64,000 bases of DNA, taken from positions 124,001 to 188,000 of the forward strand of contig CAUVYP010001204.1 in assembly GCA_963556195.1 (NCBI GenBank). The letters are read 5' to 3'. Both the position numbers and the translations under genes were made by a program. Source of the DNA: Sepiola atlantica. Lineage: Eukaryota > Mollusca > Cephalopoda > Sepiida > Sepiolidae. Each line of letters starts with the position of its first letter. The stretch's first letter is position 1. Positions 1 to 14,100 of this stretch are shown here, piece by piece. The notes under the pieces were generated by a model. That model worked only from the letters and a program-made list of their open reading frames with translations, had not been told where the DNA came from and did no database searches.

Positions 1-1743
1 TAAGTTGCTGATTCTTATTGTTTAAAAATAGATGATACCGTTTAAAGTTTGATTCTAAAGCATTGTAAATAGATTACTTTGTTCAAGTTGCGGATTCTTA
101 ATGTTTGAAAATCGATGATATCGTTTAAAGTCGGATTCTAAAGCATTGTAAATAGATGACTTTGTTCAAGTTGCGGATTCTTGATGTTTGAAAATAGATG
201 ATATCGTTTAAGTCGGATTCTAAATCATTGTAAATAGATGACTTTTTTAAAGTTGCGGATTCTTAAGGTTTTAAAATAGATGATATCGTTTACCGTCAGA
301 TTCTAAAGCATTGTAAATAGATGACTTTGTTCAAGTTGCGGACTCTTATGGTTTGAAAATAGATGATATCGTTTAAAGTCGGATTCTAAACCATTGTAAA
401 TAGATGAGTTTGTTCAAGTCGCCGATTCTTAAGGTGTGAAAATAGATGATATCGTTTAAAGTCGGATCCTAAAGCATTGTAAATAGATCACTTTGTTCAA
501 ATTGCGGACTGCTCAGGTTTGACAATAGATGATATCGTTTAAAGTCGGATTCTAACGCATTGTAAATAGATGACTTTGTACAAGGTGGTGCATTCTTAGG
601 GTTGGAAAATAGATGCTACTGTTTAAAGTCGGATTCTAAAGCATTGTAAATAGATGACTTTGTTCAAGTTGCGGATTTTAAGGGTTGGAAAATAGATGAT
701 ATCCTTTAAAGTCGGATTCCAAAGCATTGTAAATAGATACTTTGTTCAAGTTGCGATTTCTTTAAGTTTGAAAATAGATTATATCGTTTAAAGTCGGATT
801 CTAAAGCATTGTAAATAGATGGCTTTGTTTAAGTTGCCGATTCTTAAGGTTTGAAAATAGATGATATCGTTTAAAGTCGGATTCTAAAGCATTGTAAATA
901 GATGACTTTGTTAAAGTTGCGAATTCTTAAAGTGTGAAAATAGATTATATCGTTTAAAGTCGGAATCTAAAGCATTGTAAATAGATCGCTTTGTTTAAGT
1001 TGCCGATTCTTAAGGTTTGAAAATAGATGATACCGTTTAAAGTCGGATTCTAAAGCATTGTTAATAGATGACTTTGTTCACGTTGCGGTTTGTTAAGGTT
1101 GGAAAATAGATGATATCTTATAAAGTCGGATTCTAAAGCATTGTAAATAGATGACTTTGTGTAAGTTTCCGATTCTTGATGTTTGAAAATAGATGATATC
1201 ACTTAAAGTCGGATTCTAAAGCATTGTAAATAGATGACCGTGTTTAAGTTTCGAGTTGTTATGGTTTAAAAATAGATGATATCGTTTAATGTCGGATACT
1301 AAAGCATTGTTAATAGATGACTTTATTCAAGTTGCGGACTGCTCAGGTTTGAAAATAGATGATATCGTTTAAAGTCGGATTCTAAAGCATTGTAAATAGA
1401 TGACTTTGTTCAAGTTGGTGCATTCTTAGGGTTTGAACATAGATGATACTGTTTAAAGTCGGATTCTAAAGCATTGTAAATAGATGACTGATTTCAAGTT
1501 GCGGATTCTTAGGGTTTGAAAATAGATGATATCGTTTGAAGTCGGATTCTAAAGCATTGTAAATAGATGACTTTGTTCCAGTTTCGGACTCTTAAGGTTT
1601 GAAAATAGATGATATCGTTTAAAGTTCGATTCTAAAGCATTGTAAATAGATGACTTTGTTCAAGTTGCGAGTTGTTTAGGTTTAAAAGTAGATGATATCG
1701 TTTAATGTCGGATACTAAAACATTGTTAATAGATGACTTTGTT
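1..1743. repeat. 21-monomer higher-order repeat unit (1743 bp)
   Basis: The distinctive start TAAGTTGCTGATTCTTATTG at position 1 recurs at 1744 and 3985. The first interval is 1743 bp, exactly 21 x 83. Variant monomers recur in the same order in each copy, which marks a higher-order repeat rather than random monomer similarity. The second copy (from 1744) is interrupted by the 27-monomer duplication described separately. Confidence 0.85.
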
Positions 1744-2418
1744 TAAGTTGCTGATTCTTATTGTTTAAAAATAGATGATACCGTTTAAAGTTTGATTCTA
1801 AAGCATTGTAAATAGATGACTTTGTTCAAGTTGCGGATTCTTAATGTTTGAAAATCGATGATATCGTTTAAAGTCGGATTCTAAAGCATTGTAAATAGAT
1901 GACTTTGTTCAAGTTACGGATTCTTGATGTTTGAAAATAGATGATATCGTTTAAGTCGGATTCTAAATCATTGTAAATAGATGACTTTTTTAAAGTTGCG
2001 GATTCTTAAGGTTTTAAAATAGATGATATCGTTTAACGTCAGATTCTAAAGCATTGTAAATAGATGACTTTGTTCAAGTTGCGGACTCTTATGGTTTGAA
2101 AATAGATGATATCGTTTAAAGTCGGATTCTAAACCATTGTAAATAGATGACTTTGTTCAAGTCGCCGATTCTTTAGGTGTGAAAATAGATGATATCGTTT
2201 AAAGTCGGATCCTAAAGCATTGTAAATAGATGACTTTGTTCAAATTGCGGACTGCTCAGGTTTGACAATAGATGATATCGTTTAAAGTCGGATTCTAACG
2301 CATTGTAAATAGATGACTTTGTACAAGGTGGTGCATTCTTAGGGTTGGAAAATAGATGCTACTGTTTAAAGTCGGATTCTAAAGCATTGTAAATAGATGA
2401 CTTTGTTCAAGTTGCGGA
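178..2418. repeat. 27-monomer tandem duplication, copy 1 (2241 bp)
   Basis: This segment is repeated immediately downstream with an offset of 2241 bp (27 x 83). Diagnostic positions 178, 1251 and 1744 map to 2419, 3492 and 3985. The copies differ by only scattered substitutions, for example AGATCAC versus AGATGAC near 486/2727. The segment spans the end of one 21-monomer unit and the start of the next, so this duplication is younger than the 21-monomer repeat and nested over it. Confidence 0.85.
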
Positions 2419-4659
2419 TTCTTGATGTTTGAAAATAGATGATATCGTTTAAGTCGGATTCTAAATCATTGTAAATAGATGACTTTTTTAAAGTTGCGGA
2501 TTCTTAAGGTTTTAAAATAGATGATATCGTTTACCGTCAGATTCTAAAGCATTGTAAATAGATGACTTTGTTCAAGTTGCGGACTCTTATGGTTTGAAAA
2601 TAGATGATATCGTTTAAAGTCGGATTCTAAACCATTGTAAATAGATGAGTTTGTTCAAGTCGCCGATTCTTAAGGTGTGAAAATAGATGATATCGTTTAA
2701 AGTCGGATCCTAAAGCATTGTAAATAGATGACTTTGTTCAAATTGCGGACTGCTCAGGTTTGACAATAGATGATATCGTTTAAAGTCGGATTCTAACGCA
2801 TTGTAAATAGATGACTTTGTACAAGGTGGTGCATTCTTAGGGTTGGAAAATAGATGCTACTGTTTAAAGTCGGATTCTAAAGCATTGTAAATAGATGACT
2901 TTGTTCAAGTTGCGGATTTTAAGGGTTGGAAAATAGATGATATCCTTTAAAGTCGGATTCCAAAGCATTGTAAATAGATACTTTGTTCAAGTTGCGATTT
3001 CTTTAAGTTTGAAAATAGATTATATCGTTTAAAGTCGGATTCTAAAGCATTGTAAATAGATGGCTTTGTTTAAGTTGCCGATTCTTAAGGTTTGAAAATA
3101 GATGATATCGTTTAAAGTCGGATTCTAAAGCATTGTAAATAGATGACTTTGTTAAAGTTGCGAATTCTTAAAGTGTGAAAATAGATTATATCGTTTAAAG
3201 TCGGAATCTAAAGCATTGTAAATAGATCGCTTTGTTTAAGTTGCCGATTCTTAAGGTTTGAAAATAGATGATACCGTTTAAAGTCGGATTCTAAAGCATT
3301 GTTAATAGATGACTTTGTTCACGTTGCGGTTTGTTAAGGTTGGAAAATAGATGATATCTTATAAAGTCGGATTCTAAAGCATTGTAAATAGATGACTTTG
3401 TGTAAGTTTCCGATTCTTGATGTTTGAAAATAGATGATATCACTTAAAGTCGGATTCTAAAGCATTGTAAATAGATGACCGTGTTTAAGTTTCGAGTTGT
3501 TATGGTTTAAAAATAGATGATATCGTTTAATGTCGGATACTAAAGCATTGTTAATAGATGACTTTATTCAAGTTGCGGACTGCTCAGGTTTGAAAATAGA
3601 TGATATCGTTTAAAGTCGGATTCTAAAGCATTGTAAATAGATGACTTTGTTCAAGTTGGTGCATTCTTAGGGTTTGAACATAGATGATACTGTTTAAAGT
3701 CGGATTCTAAAGCATTGTAAATAGATGACTGATTTCAAGTTGCGGATTCTTAGGGTTTGAAAATAGATGATATCGTTTGAAGTCGGATTCTAAAGCATTG
3801 TAAATAGATGACTTTGTTCCAGTTTCGGACTCTTAAGGTTTGAAAATAGATGATATCGTTTAAAGTTCGATTCTAAAGCATTGTAAATAGATGACTTTGT
3901 TCAAGTTGCGAGTTGTTTAGGTTTAAAAGTAGATGATATCGTTTAATGTCGGATACTAAAACATTGTTAATAGATGACTTTGTTTAAGTTGCTGATTCTT
4001 ATTGTTTAAAAATAGATGATACCGTTTAAAGTTTGATTCTAAAGCATTGTAAATAGATGACTTTGTTCAAGTTGCGGATTCTTAATGTTTGAAAATCGAT
4101 GATATCGTTTAAAGTCGGATTCTAAAGCATTGTAAATAGATGACTTTGTTCAAGTTACGGATTCTTGATGTTTGAAAATAGATGATATCGTTTAAGTCGG
4201 ATTCTAAATCATTGTAAATAGATGACTTTTTTAAAGTTGCGGATTCTTAAGGTTTTAAAATAGATGATATCGTTTAACGTCAGATTCTAAAGCATTGTAA
4301 ATAGATGACTTTGTTCAAGTTGCGGACTCTTATGGTTTGAAAATAGATGATATCGTTTAAAGTCGGATTCTAAACCATTGTAAATAGATGACTTTGTTCA
4401 AGTCGCCGATTCTTTAGGTGTGAAAATAGATGATATCGTTTAAAGTCGGATCCTAAAGCATTGTAAATAGATGACTTTGTTCAAATTGCGGACTGCTCAG
4501 GTTTGACAATAGATGATATCGTTTAAAGTCGGATTCTAACGCATTGTAAATAGATGACTTTGTACAAGGTGGTGCATTCTTAGGGTTGGAAAATAGATGC
4601 TACTGTTTAAAGTCGGATTCTAAAGCATTGTAAATAGATGACTTTGTTCAAGTTGCGGA
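2419..4659. repeat. 27-monomer tandem duplication, copy 2 (2241 bp)
   Basis: Second copy of the segment at 178-2418. At its start the monomer order jumps back: the TTCTTGATG variant at 1921 reappears at 2419, 498 bp (6 monomers) later, although the underlying 21-monomer order predicts a different monomer. After 4659 the order expected of the interrupted 21-monomer repeat continues (GGATTTTAAGGGTTGG, as near 675) until about 4850, where it diverges. Confidence 0.83.
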
Positions 4660-6240
4660 TTTTAAGGGTTGGAAAATAGATGATATCCTTTAAAGTCGGA
4701 TTCCAAAGCATTGTAAATAGATACTTTGTTCAAGTTGCGATTTCTTTAAGTTTGAAAATAGATTATATCGTTTAAAGTCGGATTCTAAAGCATTGTAAAT
4801 AGATGGCTTTGTTTAAGTTGCCGATTCTTAAGGTTTGAAAATAGATGATACCGTTTAAAGTCGGATTCTAAAGCATTGTAAATAGATGACTTGGTTCAGG
4901 TTTCCGATTGTTAAGGTTTGAAAATAAATAAGATCGTTTAAAGTCGTATTCTAAAGCATTGTAAATAGATGACTTAGTTCAAGTTGCGGATTCTTAAGGT
5001 TTTAAAATAGATTATATCGTTTAAAGTCGGATTCCAAAGCATTGTAAATAGATGACTGGGTTAAAGTTGCCGATTCTTAAGGTTGGAAAATAGATGATAT
5101 CGTTTCAAGTCGGATTCTAAAGCATTGTAAATGGATGACTTTGTTCAAGTTGCGGATTCTTAAGGTTGGAAAATAGATGATATCTTATAAAGTCGGATTC
5201 TAAAGCATTGTAAATAGATGACTATTTGTAAGTTGCCGATTCTTGATGTTTGAATATAGATGATATCGTTTAAAGTCGGATTCTAAAGCATTGTAAATAG
5301 ATGACTTTGTTCAAGTTGCCGATTATCGAGGTTTTAAAATAGATGATATCGTTTAAAGTCGGATTCTAAAGCATTGTAAATAGATGACTTTGTTCAAGTT
5401 GCGGACTCTTAAGATGTGAAAATAGATGATATCGTTTCAAATCGGATTCTAAAGCATTGTAAATAGATGACTTTGTTCAAGTTACCGATTCTTAAAGTTG
5501 GTAAATAGATTATATCGTTTAAAGTCGGATTCTAAATTATTGTAAATAGATGACTCTTTTAAAGTTGCGGATTCTTATGGTTTGAAAATAGATGATATCG
5601 TTTAAAGTCGGATTCTAAACCATTGTAAATAGATGACTTTGTTCAAGTCGCCGATTCTTAAGGTGTGAAAATAGATGATATCGTTTAAAGTCGGATTCTA
5701 AAGCATTGTAAATAAATGACTTTGTTCAAGTTGCGGATTCTTGATGTTTGAAAATAGACGATATCGGTTAAAGTCGAGTTCTAAAGCATTGTAAGTAGAT
5801 TACTTTGTTACAGTTGCGGACTCTTAAGGTTTGAAAATAGATGATATCGTTTCAAGTCGGATTCTAAAGCATTGTAAATAGATGACTTTGTTCAAGTTGC
5901 GGATACTTTATGTTTGAAAATAGATGATATCGTTTAAAGTCTGATTCTAAAGCACTGTAAATAGATGACTTTGTTCAAGTTGCGGACTCTTAAGGTTTGA
6001 AAATAGATGATATCGTTTCAAGTCGGATTCTAAAGCATTGTAAATAGATGACTTTGTTCAAGTTTCCGATTGTTAAGGTTTGAAAAGGGATGTTATCGTT
6101 TAAAGTCGGATTCTAAATCATTGTAAATAGATGACTTTATTCAAGTTGCGGATTCTTAAGGTTTAAAAATAGATGATATCGTTTAATGTCGGATTCTAAA
6201 GCATTGTAAATACATGACTTTGTTCAAGTTGCGAATTCTG

Positions 6241-8494
6241 TAGCTTTGAGAATAGATAGTATTGTTTGAGGGCCGGATTCTAAAGCCTTGTTAATAGATG
6301 ACTTCGTTCAAGTTGCCGATTTCAAAGGTTTGAAAAAAGATAACATCGTTTAAAATCGGATTCTAAAGCATTGTAAATAGATGACTTTGTTCAAGTTGCA
6401 ATTGTTGAGGTTTGAAAATAAATAATAACGTTTAAAGTCGGATTCTAAAGCATTGTAAATAGATGGCTTCGTTTAAGTTGCCGATTCTTAAGGTTTGAAA
6501 ATAGATGATATCGTTTAAAGTCGGATTCCAAAGCATTGTAAATAGATGACTTTGTTAAAGTTGCGGATACTTAAGGTTGGAAAATAGATGATATCGTTTT
6601 AAGTCGGATTCTAAAGCATTGTAAATAGATGACTTGTTCAAGTTGCGGATTGTTAAGGTGTAGAAAATAGATTATATCGTTTCAAGTCGGATTCTAAAGC
6701 ATTGTAAATAGATGACTTTGTTCAAGTTGCGGATTCTTAAGCTTTGAAAATAGATGATATCTTATAAAGTCGGATTCTAAAGCATTGTAAATAGATGACT
6801 TTGTGTAAGTTGCCGATTCTTAAGGTTTGAAAATAGATGATATCGCTTAAAGTCGGATTCTAAAGCATTGTAAATAGATGACTTTGTTCAAGTTGCCGAT
6901 TCTTCAGGTTTAAAAATAGATGATATCGTTTATATTCGGATTCTAAAGCACTTAAAATAGAGTACTTTGTAAAGTTGCCGATTCTTGATGTTTTATAATA
7001 GATGATGTCGTTTTAAGTCGGATTCTAAAGCATTGTAAACTGATGACTTTGTTGCGGTTGCGGATTCTAAAGGTTTAAAAATAGATGATATCGTGTAAAG
7101 TCGGATTCTAAAGCAGTGTAAGTAGATGACTTTGTTCAAGTTGCTGACTCTTATGGTTTGAAAATAGATGATATCGTTTCAAGTCGGATTCTAAAGCATT
7201 GTAAATAGATGACTTTGTTTAAGTTGCCGATTCTTAAGGTTTGAAAATAGATGATATCGTTTAAAGTCGGATTCTAAAGCATTGTAAATAGATGACTTTG
7301 TTAAAGTTGCGGACTCTGAAGGTTTGAAAATAGATGATATCGTTTCAAGTCGGATTCTAAAGCATTGTAAATAGATGACTTTGTTTAAGTTGCCGATTCT
7401 TAAGGTTTGAAAATAGATGATATCGTTTAAAGTCGGATTCTAAAGCATTGTAAATAGATGACTTTGTTCAAGTTTCCGATTGTCAAGGTTTGAAAATAGA
7501 TGATATCGTTTAAAGTGTGATTCTAAAGCCTTGTAAACACATGACTTTGTTCAAGTTGCGGATTCTTAAGGTTTAAAAATAGATGATATCGTTTAAAGTC
7601 GGATTCTAAATCATTGTAAATAGATGACTTTGTTCAAGTTGCGGATTCTTAAGGTTTAAAAATAGATGATATCGTTTAATGTCGGATTCTAAAGCATTGT
7701 AAATACATGACTTTTTTCAAGTTGCGAATTCTGTAGCTTTGAGAATAGATAGTATTGTTTGAGGGCCGGATTCTAAAGCCTTGTAAATAGATGACTTCGT
7801 TCAAGTTTCCGATTTCAAAGGTTTGAAAAAGATAACATCGTTTAAAGTCGGATTCTAAAGCATTGTAAATAGATGACTTTGTTCAACTTGCAATTGTTGA
7901 GGTTTGAAAATAAATAATAACGTTTAAAGTCGGATTCTAAAGCATTGTAAATAGATGGCTTTGTTTAAGTTGCCGATTCTTAAGGTTTGAAAATAGATGA
8001 TACCGTTAAAAGTCTGATTCTAAAGCATTGTAAATAGATGCAATTGTTCAAGTTTCCGAGTGTTAAGTTTGAAAATAAATAATGTCGTTTAAAGTCGGAT
8101 TCTAAAGCATTGTAAATAGATGACTTTGTTCAAGTTGCGGATTCTTAAGGTTTGAAAATAGATGATATCGTTTAAAGTCGGATTCCAAAGCATTGTAAAT
8201 AGATGACTTTGTTAAAGTGTCGGATACTTAATGTTGGAAAATAGATGATATCGTTTTAAGTCGGATTCTAAAGCATTGTAAATAGAATACTTTGTTAAAG
8301 TTGCGGATTGTTAAGGTTTAGAAAATAGATTATATCGTTTCAAGTCGGATTCTAAAGCATTGTAAATAGATGACTTTGTTCAAGTTGCGGATTCTAAAGC
8401 TTTGAAAATAGATGATATCTTATAAAGTCGGATTCTAAAGCATTGTAAATAGATGACTTTGTGTAAGTTGCCGATTCTTAAGGTTTGAAAATAT
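6241..8494. repeat. Older 17-18-monomer higher-order repeats
   Basis: The rare monomer variant TAGCTTTGAGAATAGATAGT recurs at 6241, 7734, 9142 and 10468. The intervals are 1493, 1408 and 1326 bp, close to 18, 17 and 16 monomers less a few deleted bases. The surrounding monomers follow the same order (for example GATTTCAAAGGTTTG, then CAATTGTTGAGG near 6390 and 7890) but with visible divergence. This looks like an older amplification from which the recent pair at 8495-11146 descends. Confidence 0.7.
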
Positions 8495-9820
8495 ATGATA
8501 TCGCTTAAAGTCGGATTCTAAAGCATTGTAAATAGATGACCTTGTTCAAGTTTCAAGGTGTTTAGGTTTAAAAATAGACGATATCGTTTAATGTCGGATA
8601 CTAAAGCATTGTTAATAGATGACTTTGTTTAAGTTCCGGATTCTTAATGTTATAAAATAGATGAAATCGTTTAAAGTCGGATTCTAAAGCATTGTAAATG
8701 GATGACTTTGTTCAAGTTGCGGATTCTTAAAATTTCAAAATAGATGATATCGTTTAAAGTCGGATTCTAAAGCATTGTAAATAGATGACTTTGTTCAAGT
8801 TGCGGATTCTTAATGTTTGAAAATAGACGGTATCGTTTAAAGTCGGATTCTAAAGAATTGTCAGTAGATGACTTTGTTCAAGTTGCGGACTCTACAGGTT
8901 TGAAAATAGATGATATCGTTTAAAGTCGGATTCTAAAGCATTGTAAATAGATACTTTGTTGAAGTTGCGGAGTCTAAAGTTTTGAAAATAGATGATATCG
9001 TTTCAAGTCGGATTCTAAAGCATTGTAAATAGATGACATCGTTCAAGTTGCCGATTCTTAAAGTTTGAAAATAGATTATATCGTTTAAAGTCGGATTCTA
9101 AAGCATTGTAAATACATGATTTGTTAAAGTTGCGAATTCTGTAGCTTTGAGAATAGATAGTATTGTTTGAGGGTCGGATTCTAAAGCCTTGTAAATAGAT
9201 GACTTCGTTCAAGTTGCCGATTTCAAAGGTTTGAAAAAAGATAACATCGTTGAAAGTCGGATTCTAAAGCATTGTAAATAGATGACTTTGTTCAAGTTGC
9301 CATTCTTGAGGTTTGAAAATAAAAAATATCGTTTAAAGTCAAATTCTAAAGCATTGTAAATAGATGACTTTGTTTAAGTTGCCGATTCTTAAGGTTTGAA
9401 AATAGATGATACCGTTTAAAGTCGGATTCTAAAGCATTGTAAATAGATGACTTTGTTCAAGTTTCCGATTGTTAAGGTTTGAAAATAAATAATATCGTTT
9501 AAAGTCGGATTCTAAAGCATTGTAAATAGATGACTTTGTTCAAGTTGCGGATTCTTAAGGTTTGAAAATAGATGATATCGTTTAAAGTCGGATTCCAAAG
9601 CATTGTAAATAGATGACTTTGTTAAAGTTTCGGATACTTAAGGTTGGAAAATAGATTATATCGTTGTAAGTCGGATTCTAAAGCATTGTAAATAGATCAC
9701 TTTGTTCAAGTTGCCGATTCTTAAGCTTTGAAAATAGATGATATCTTATAAAGTCGGATTCTAAAGCATTGTAAATAGATGACTTTGTGTAAGTTGCCGA
9801 TTCTGAGGGTTTGAAAATAG
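8495..9820. repeat. 16-monomer recent tandem duplication, copy 1 (1326 bp)
   Basis: Sequence from about 8495 to 9820 is repeated at about 9821-11146 with a constant 1326-bp offset (16 x 83 minus 2). Only isolated differences were noticed, such as TTCAAG versus TCCAAG near 9540/10865. Both contain the same unusual monomers (ATTGTCAGTAGATG; TTTGAAAAAAGATAACATC). Near-identity marks this as one of the youngest events in the array. Boundaries are approximate because the copies abut. Confidence 0.85.
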
Positions 9821-11146
9821 ATGATATCGCTTAAAGTCGGATTCTAAAGCATTGTAAATAGATGACCTTGTTCAAGTTTCAAGGTGTTTAGGTTTAAAAA
9901 TAGACGATATCGTTTAATGTCGGATACTAAAGCATTGTTAATAGATGACTTTGTTTAAGTTCCGGATTCTTAATGTTATAAAATAGATGAAATCGTTTAA
10001 AGTCGGATTCTAAAGCATTGTAAATGGATGACTTTGTTCAAGTTGCGGATTCTTAAAATTTCAAAATAGATGATATCGTTTAAAGTCGGATTCTAAAGCA
10101 TTGTAAATAGATGACTTTGTTCAAGTTGCGGATTCTTAATGTTTGAAAATAGACGGTATCGTTTAAAGTCGGATTCTAAAGAATTGTCAGTAGATGACTT
10201 TGTTCAAGTTGCGGACTCTACAGGTTTGAAAATAGATGATATCGTTTAAAGTCGGATTCTAAAGCATTGTAAATAGATACTTTGTTGAAGTTGCGGAGTC
10301 TAAAGTTTTGAAAATAGATGATATCGTTTCAAGTCGGATTCTAAAGCATTGTAAATAGATGACATCGTTCAAGTTGCCGATTCTTAAAGTTTGAAAATAG
10401 ATTATATCGTTTAAAGTCGGATTCTAAAGCATTGTAAATACATGATTTGTTAAAGTTGCGAATTCTGTAGCTTTGAGAATAGATAGTATTGTTTGAGGGT
10501 CGGATTCTAAAGCCTTGTAAATAGATGACTTCGTTCAAGTTGCCGATTTCAAAGGTTTGAAAAAAGATAACATCGTTGAAAGTCGGATTCTAAAGCATTG
10601 TAAATAGATGACTTTGTTCAAGTTGCCATTCTTGAGGTTTGAAAATAAAAAATATCGTTTAAAGTCAAATTCTAAAGCATTGTAAATAGATGACTTTGTT
10701 TAAGTTGCCGATTCTTAAGGTTTGAAAATAGATGATACCGTTTAAAGTCGGATTCTAAAGCATTGTAAATAGATGACTTTGTTCAAGTTTCCGATTGTTA
10801 AGGTTTGAAAATAAATAATATCGTTTAAAGTCGGATTCTAAAGCATTGTAAATAGATGACTTTGTCCAAGTTGCGGATTCTTAAGGTTTGAAAATAGATG
10901 ATATCGTTTAAAGTCGGATTCCAAAGCATTGTAAATAGATGACTTTGTTAAAGTTTCGGATACTTAAGGTTGGAAAATAGATTATATCGTTGTAAGTCGG
11001 ATTCTAAAGCATTGTAAATAGATCACTTTGTTCAAGTTGCCGATTCTTAAGCTTTGAAAATAGATGATATCTTATAAAGTCGGATTCTAAAGCATTGTAA
11101 ATAGATGACTTTGTGTAAGTTGCCGATTCTGAGGGTTTGAAAATAG
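9821..11146. repeat. 16-monomer recent tandem duplication, copy 2 (1326 bp)
   Basis: Second copy of the 1326-bp unit. Similarity to the next register breaks near 11209, where TTCAAGGTG becomes TTCAAGAGG and the monomer order changes. Confidence 0.83.
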
Positions 11147-14100
11147 ATGATATCGCTTAAAGTCGGATTCTAAAGCATTGTAAATAGATGACCTTGTTCA
11201 AGTTTCAAGAGGTTTAGGGTTAAAAATAGATGATATCGTTTAATGTCGGATACTAAAACATTGTTAATTAATGACTTTGTTTAATTTGCGGATTCTTAAT
11301 GTTATAAAATAGATGATATCGTTTAAAGTCGGATTCTAAAGCATTGTAAATGGATGACTTTGTTCAAGTTGCGGATTCTTAAGGTTTCAAAATAGATGAT
11401 ATCGTTTAAAGTCGGATTCTAAAGCATTGTAAATTGATGACTTTGTTCAAGTTGGTGATTCTTAATGTTCGAAAATAGACGATATCGTTTAAAGTCGGAT
11501 TCTAAAGCATTGTAAATAGATGACTTTGTTCAAGTTGCAGACTCTTAAGGTTTGAAAAGAGATGATATCGTTTCAAATCGGATTCTAAAGCATTTTAAAT
11601 AGATGACTTTGTTCAAGTTGCCGATTCTTAAGGTGTAGAAATAGATGTTATCGTTTAAAGTCGGTTGCGGATTCTTAGGGTTTGAAAATAGATGATATCG
11701 TTTGAAGTCGGATTCTAAAGCATTGTAAATAGATGACTTTGTTTAAGTTGCGGACTCTTAAGGTTTGAAAACAGATGATATCGTTTTAAGTTCGATTCTA
11801 AAGCATTGTAAATAGATGACTTTTTTCAAGTTGCCGATTCTTAAGGATTGAAAATAGAGCATATCGTTTAAAGTCAGATACTAAAGCATTGAAAATAGAT
11901 GACTTTGTTCAAGTTGCGGATACTTTATGTTTGAAAATAGATGATATCGTTTAAAGTCTGATTCTAAAGCATTGTAAATAGATAACTTTGTTCAAGTTGC
12001 GAACTCTTTAGGTTTGAAAATAGATGATATCGTTTCAAGTCGGATTCTAAAGCATTGTAAATAGATGACTTTGTTCAAGTTGCCGATTCTTAAAGTTTGA
12101 AAATGGATTATATCGTTTAAAGTCGGATTCTGAATCTTTGTAAATAGATGACTTTGTTCAAGTTGCGGATTCTTAAGGTTTTAAAATAGATGATATCGTT
12201 TGCCGTCGGATTCTAAAGCATTGTAAATAGATGACTTTGTTCGAGTTGCGGACTCTTATGGTTGAAAATAGATGATATCGTTTCAAGTCGGATTCTAAAG
12301 CATTGTAAATAGATGACTTTGTTAAAGTTGAGGATTCTCAAGGTTTGAAAACAGATAGTAATGTTTAAAGTCGCATTCTAAAGCATTGAAAATAGATGAC
12401 TATGTTCAAGTTGCGAATTCTTAAGGTTTGAAACTAGATGATATCGTTTAAAGTCGGATTCTAAAGCATTGTAAATAGATGACTTTGTTCAAGTTGCGGA
12501 TTCTTAAGGTTTGAAAATAGATGATATCGTTTACCGTCGGATTCTAAAGCATCGTAAATAGATGACTTTGTTCAAGTTGCGGACTCTTATGGTTTGAAAA
12601 TAGATGATATCGTTTTAAGTCGGATTCTAAAGCATTGTAAATAGATCACTTTGTTCAAGTTGCCGATTCTTCAGGTTTGAAAATAGATTATATCGTTTCA
12701 AGTCGGATTCTAAAGCATTGTAAATAGATGACTTTGTTCAAGTTGCGGATTCTTAAGCTTTTAAAATAGATGATATCTTATAAAGTCGGATTCTAAAGCA
12801 TTGTAAATAGATGACTTTGTGTGAGTTGCCGATTCTTAAGGTTTGAAAATAGATGATATCGCTTAAAGTCGGATTCTAAAGCATTGTAAATAGATGACCT
12901 TGTTCAAGTTTCAAGGTGTTTAGGTTTAAAATAGATGATATCGTTTAATGTCGGATACTAAAGCATTGTAAATGGATGACTTTGTTCAAGTTCCGGATTC
13001 TTAAGGTTTCAAAATAGATGATATCGTTACAAGTCGGATTCTAAAGCATTGTAAATAGATGACTTTGTTCAAGTTGCGGTTTCTTAATGTTTGAAAATAG
13101 ACGATATCGTTTAAAGTCGGATTCTAAAGCATTGTCAGTAGATGACTTTGTTTAAGTTGCGGACTCTTAAGGTTTGAAATTAGATTATATCCTTTAAAGT
13201 CGGATTCTAAAGCATTGTAAATAGATGACTTTGTTCAAGTTGCCGATACTTTATGTTTGAAAATAGATGATATCGTTTAAAGTCTTATTCTAAAGCATTG
13301 TAAATAGATGACTTTGTTCAAGTTGCCGATTCTTAAAGTTTGAAAATAGATTATATCGTTTAAAGTCGGATTCTAAATCATTGTAAATTGATGACTTTGT
13401 TCAAGTTGCGGATTCTTAAGGTTTTAAAATAGAGGATATCGTTTACCGTCGGATTCTAAAGCATTGTAAATAGATGACTTTGTTCAAGTTGCGGACTCTT
13501 ATGGTTTGAAAATAGATGATATCGTTTCAAGTCGGATTCTAAAGCATTGTAAATAGATGACTTTGTTGAAGTTTGGGATTCTCAAGGTTTGAAAACAGAT
13601 GATAATGTTTAAAGTCGCATTCTAAAGCATTGAAAATAGATGACTTTGTTCAAGTTGCGAATTCTCAAGGTTTGAAAATAGATGATATCGTTTAAAGTCG
13701 GATTCTAAAGCATTGTAAATAGATGACTTTGTTCCAGTTGCGGATTAAGGTTTAAAAATAGATGATATCGTTTAAAGTCGGATTCTAAAGCATTGTAAAT
13801 AGATGACTGTGTTCAAGTTGCGGATTCTTAAGTTTTGAAAATAGATGATATCGTTTAAAGTCGGATTCTAAAGCATTGTAAATAGATGACTTTGTTCAAG
13901 TGGCCGGTTCTTAAGGTTTGAAAATGAATGATATCGTTTAAAGTCCGATTCTAAAGCATTGTAAATAGATGACTTTGTTCAAGTGGCGGACTCTTAAGGT
14001 TTGAAAATAGATGATATTGTTTACCGTACGATTCTAAAGCATTGTAAATAAAAGAACTTTGTTCAAGTTGCCGATACTCCAGGTTTGAAAATAGATGATA

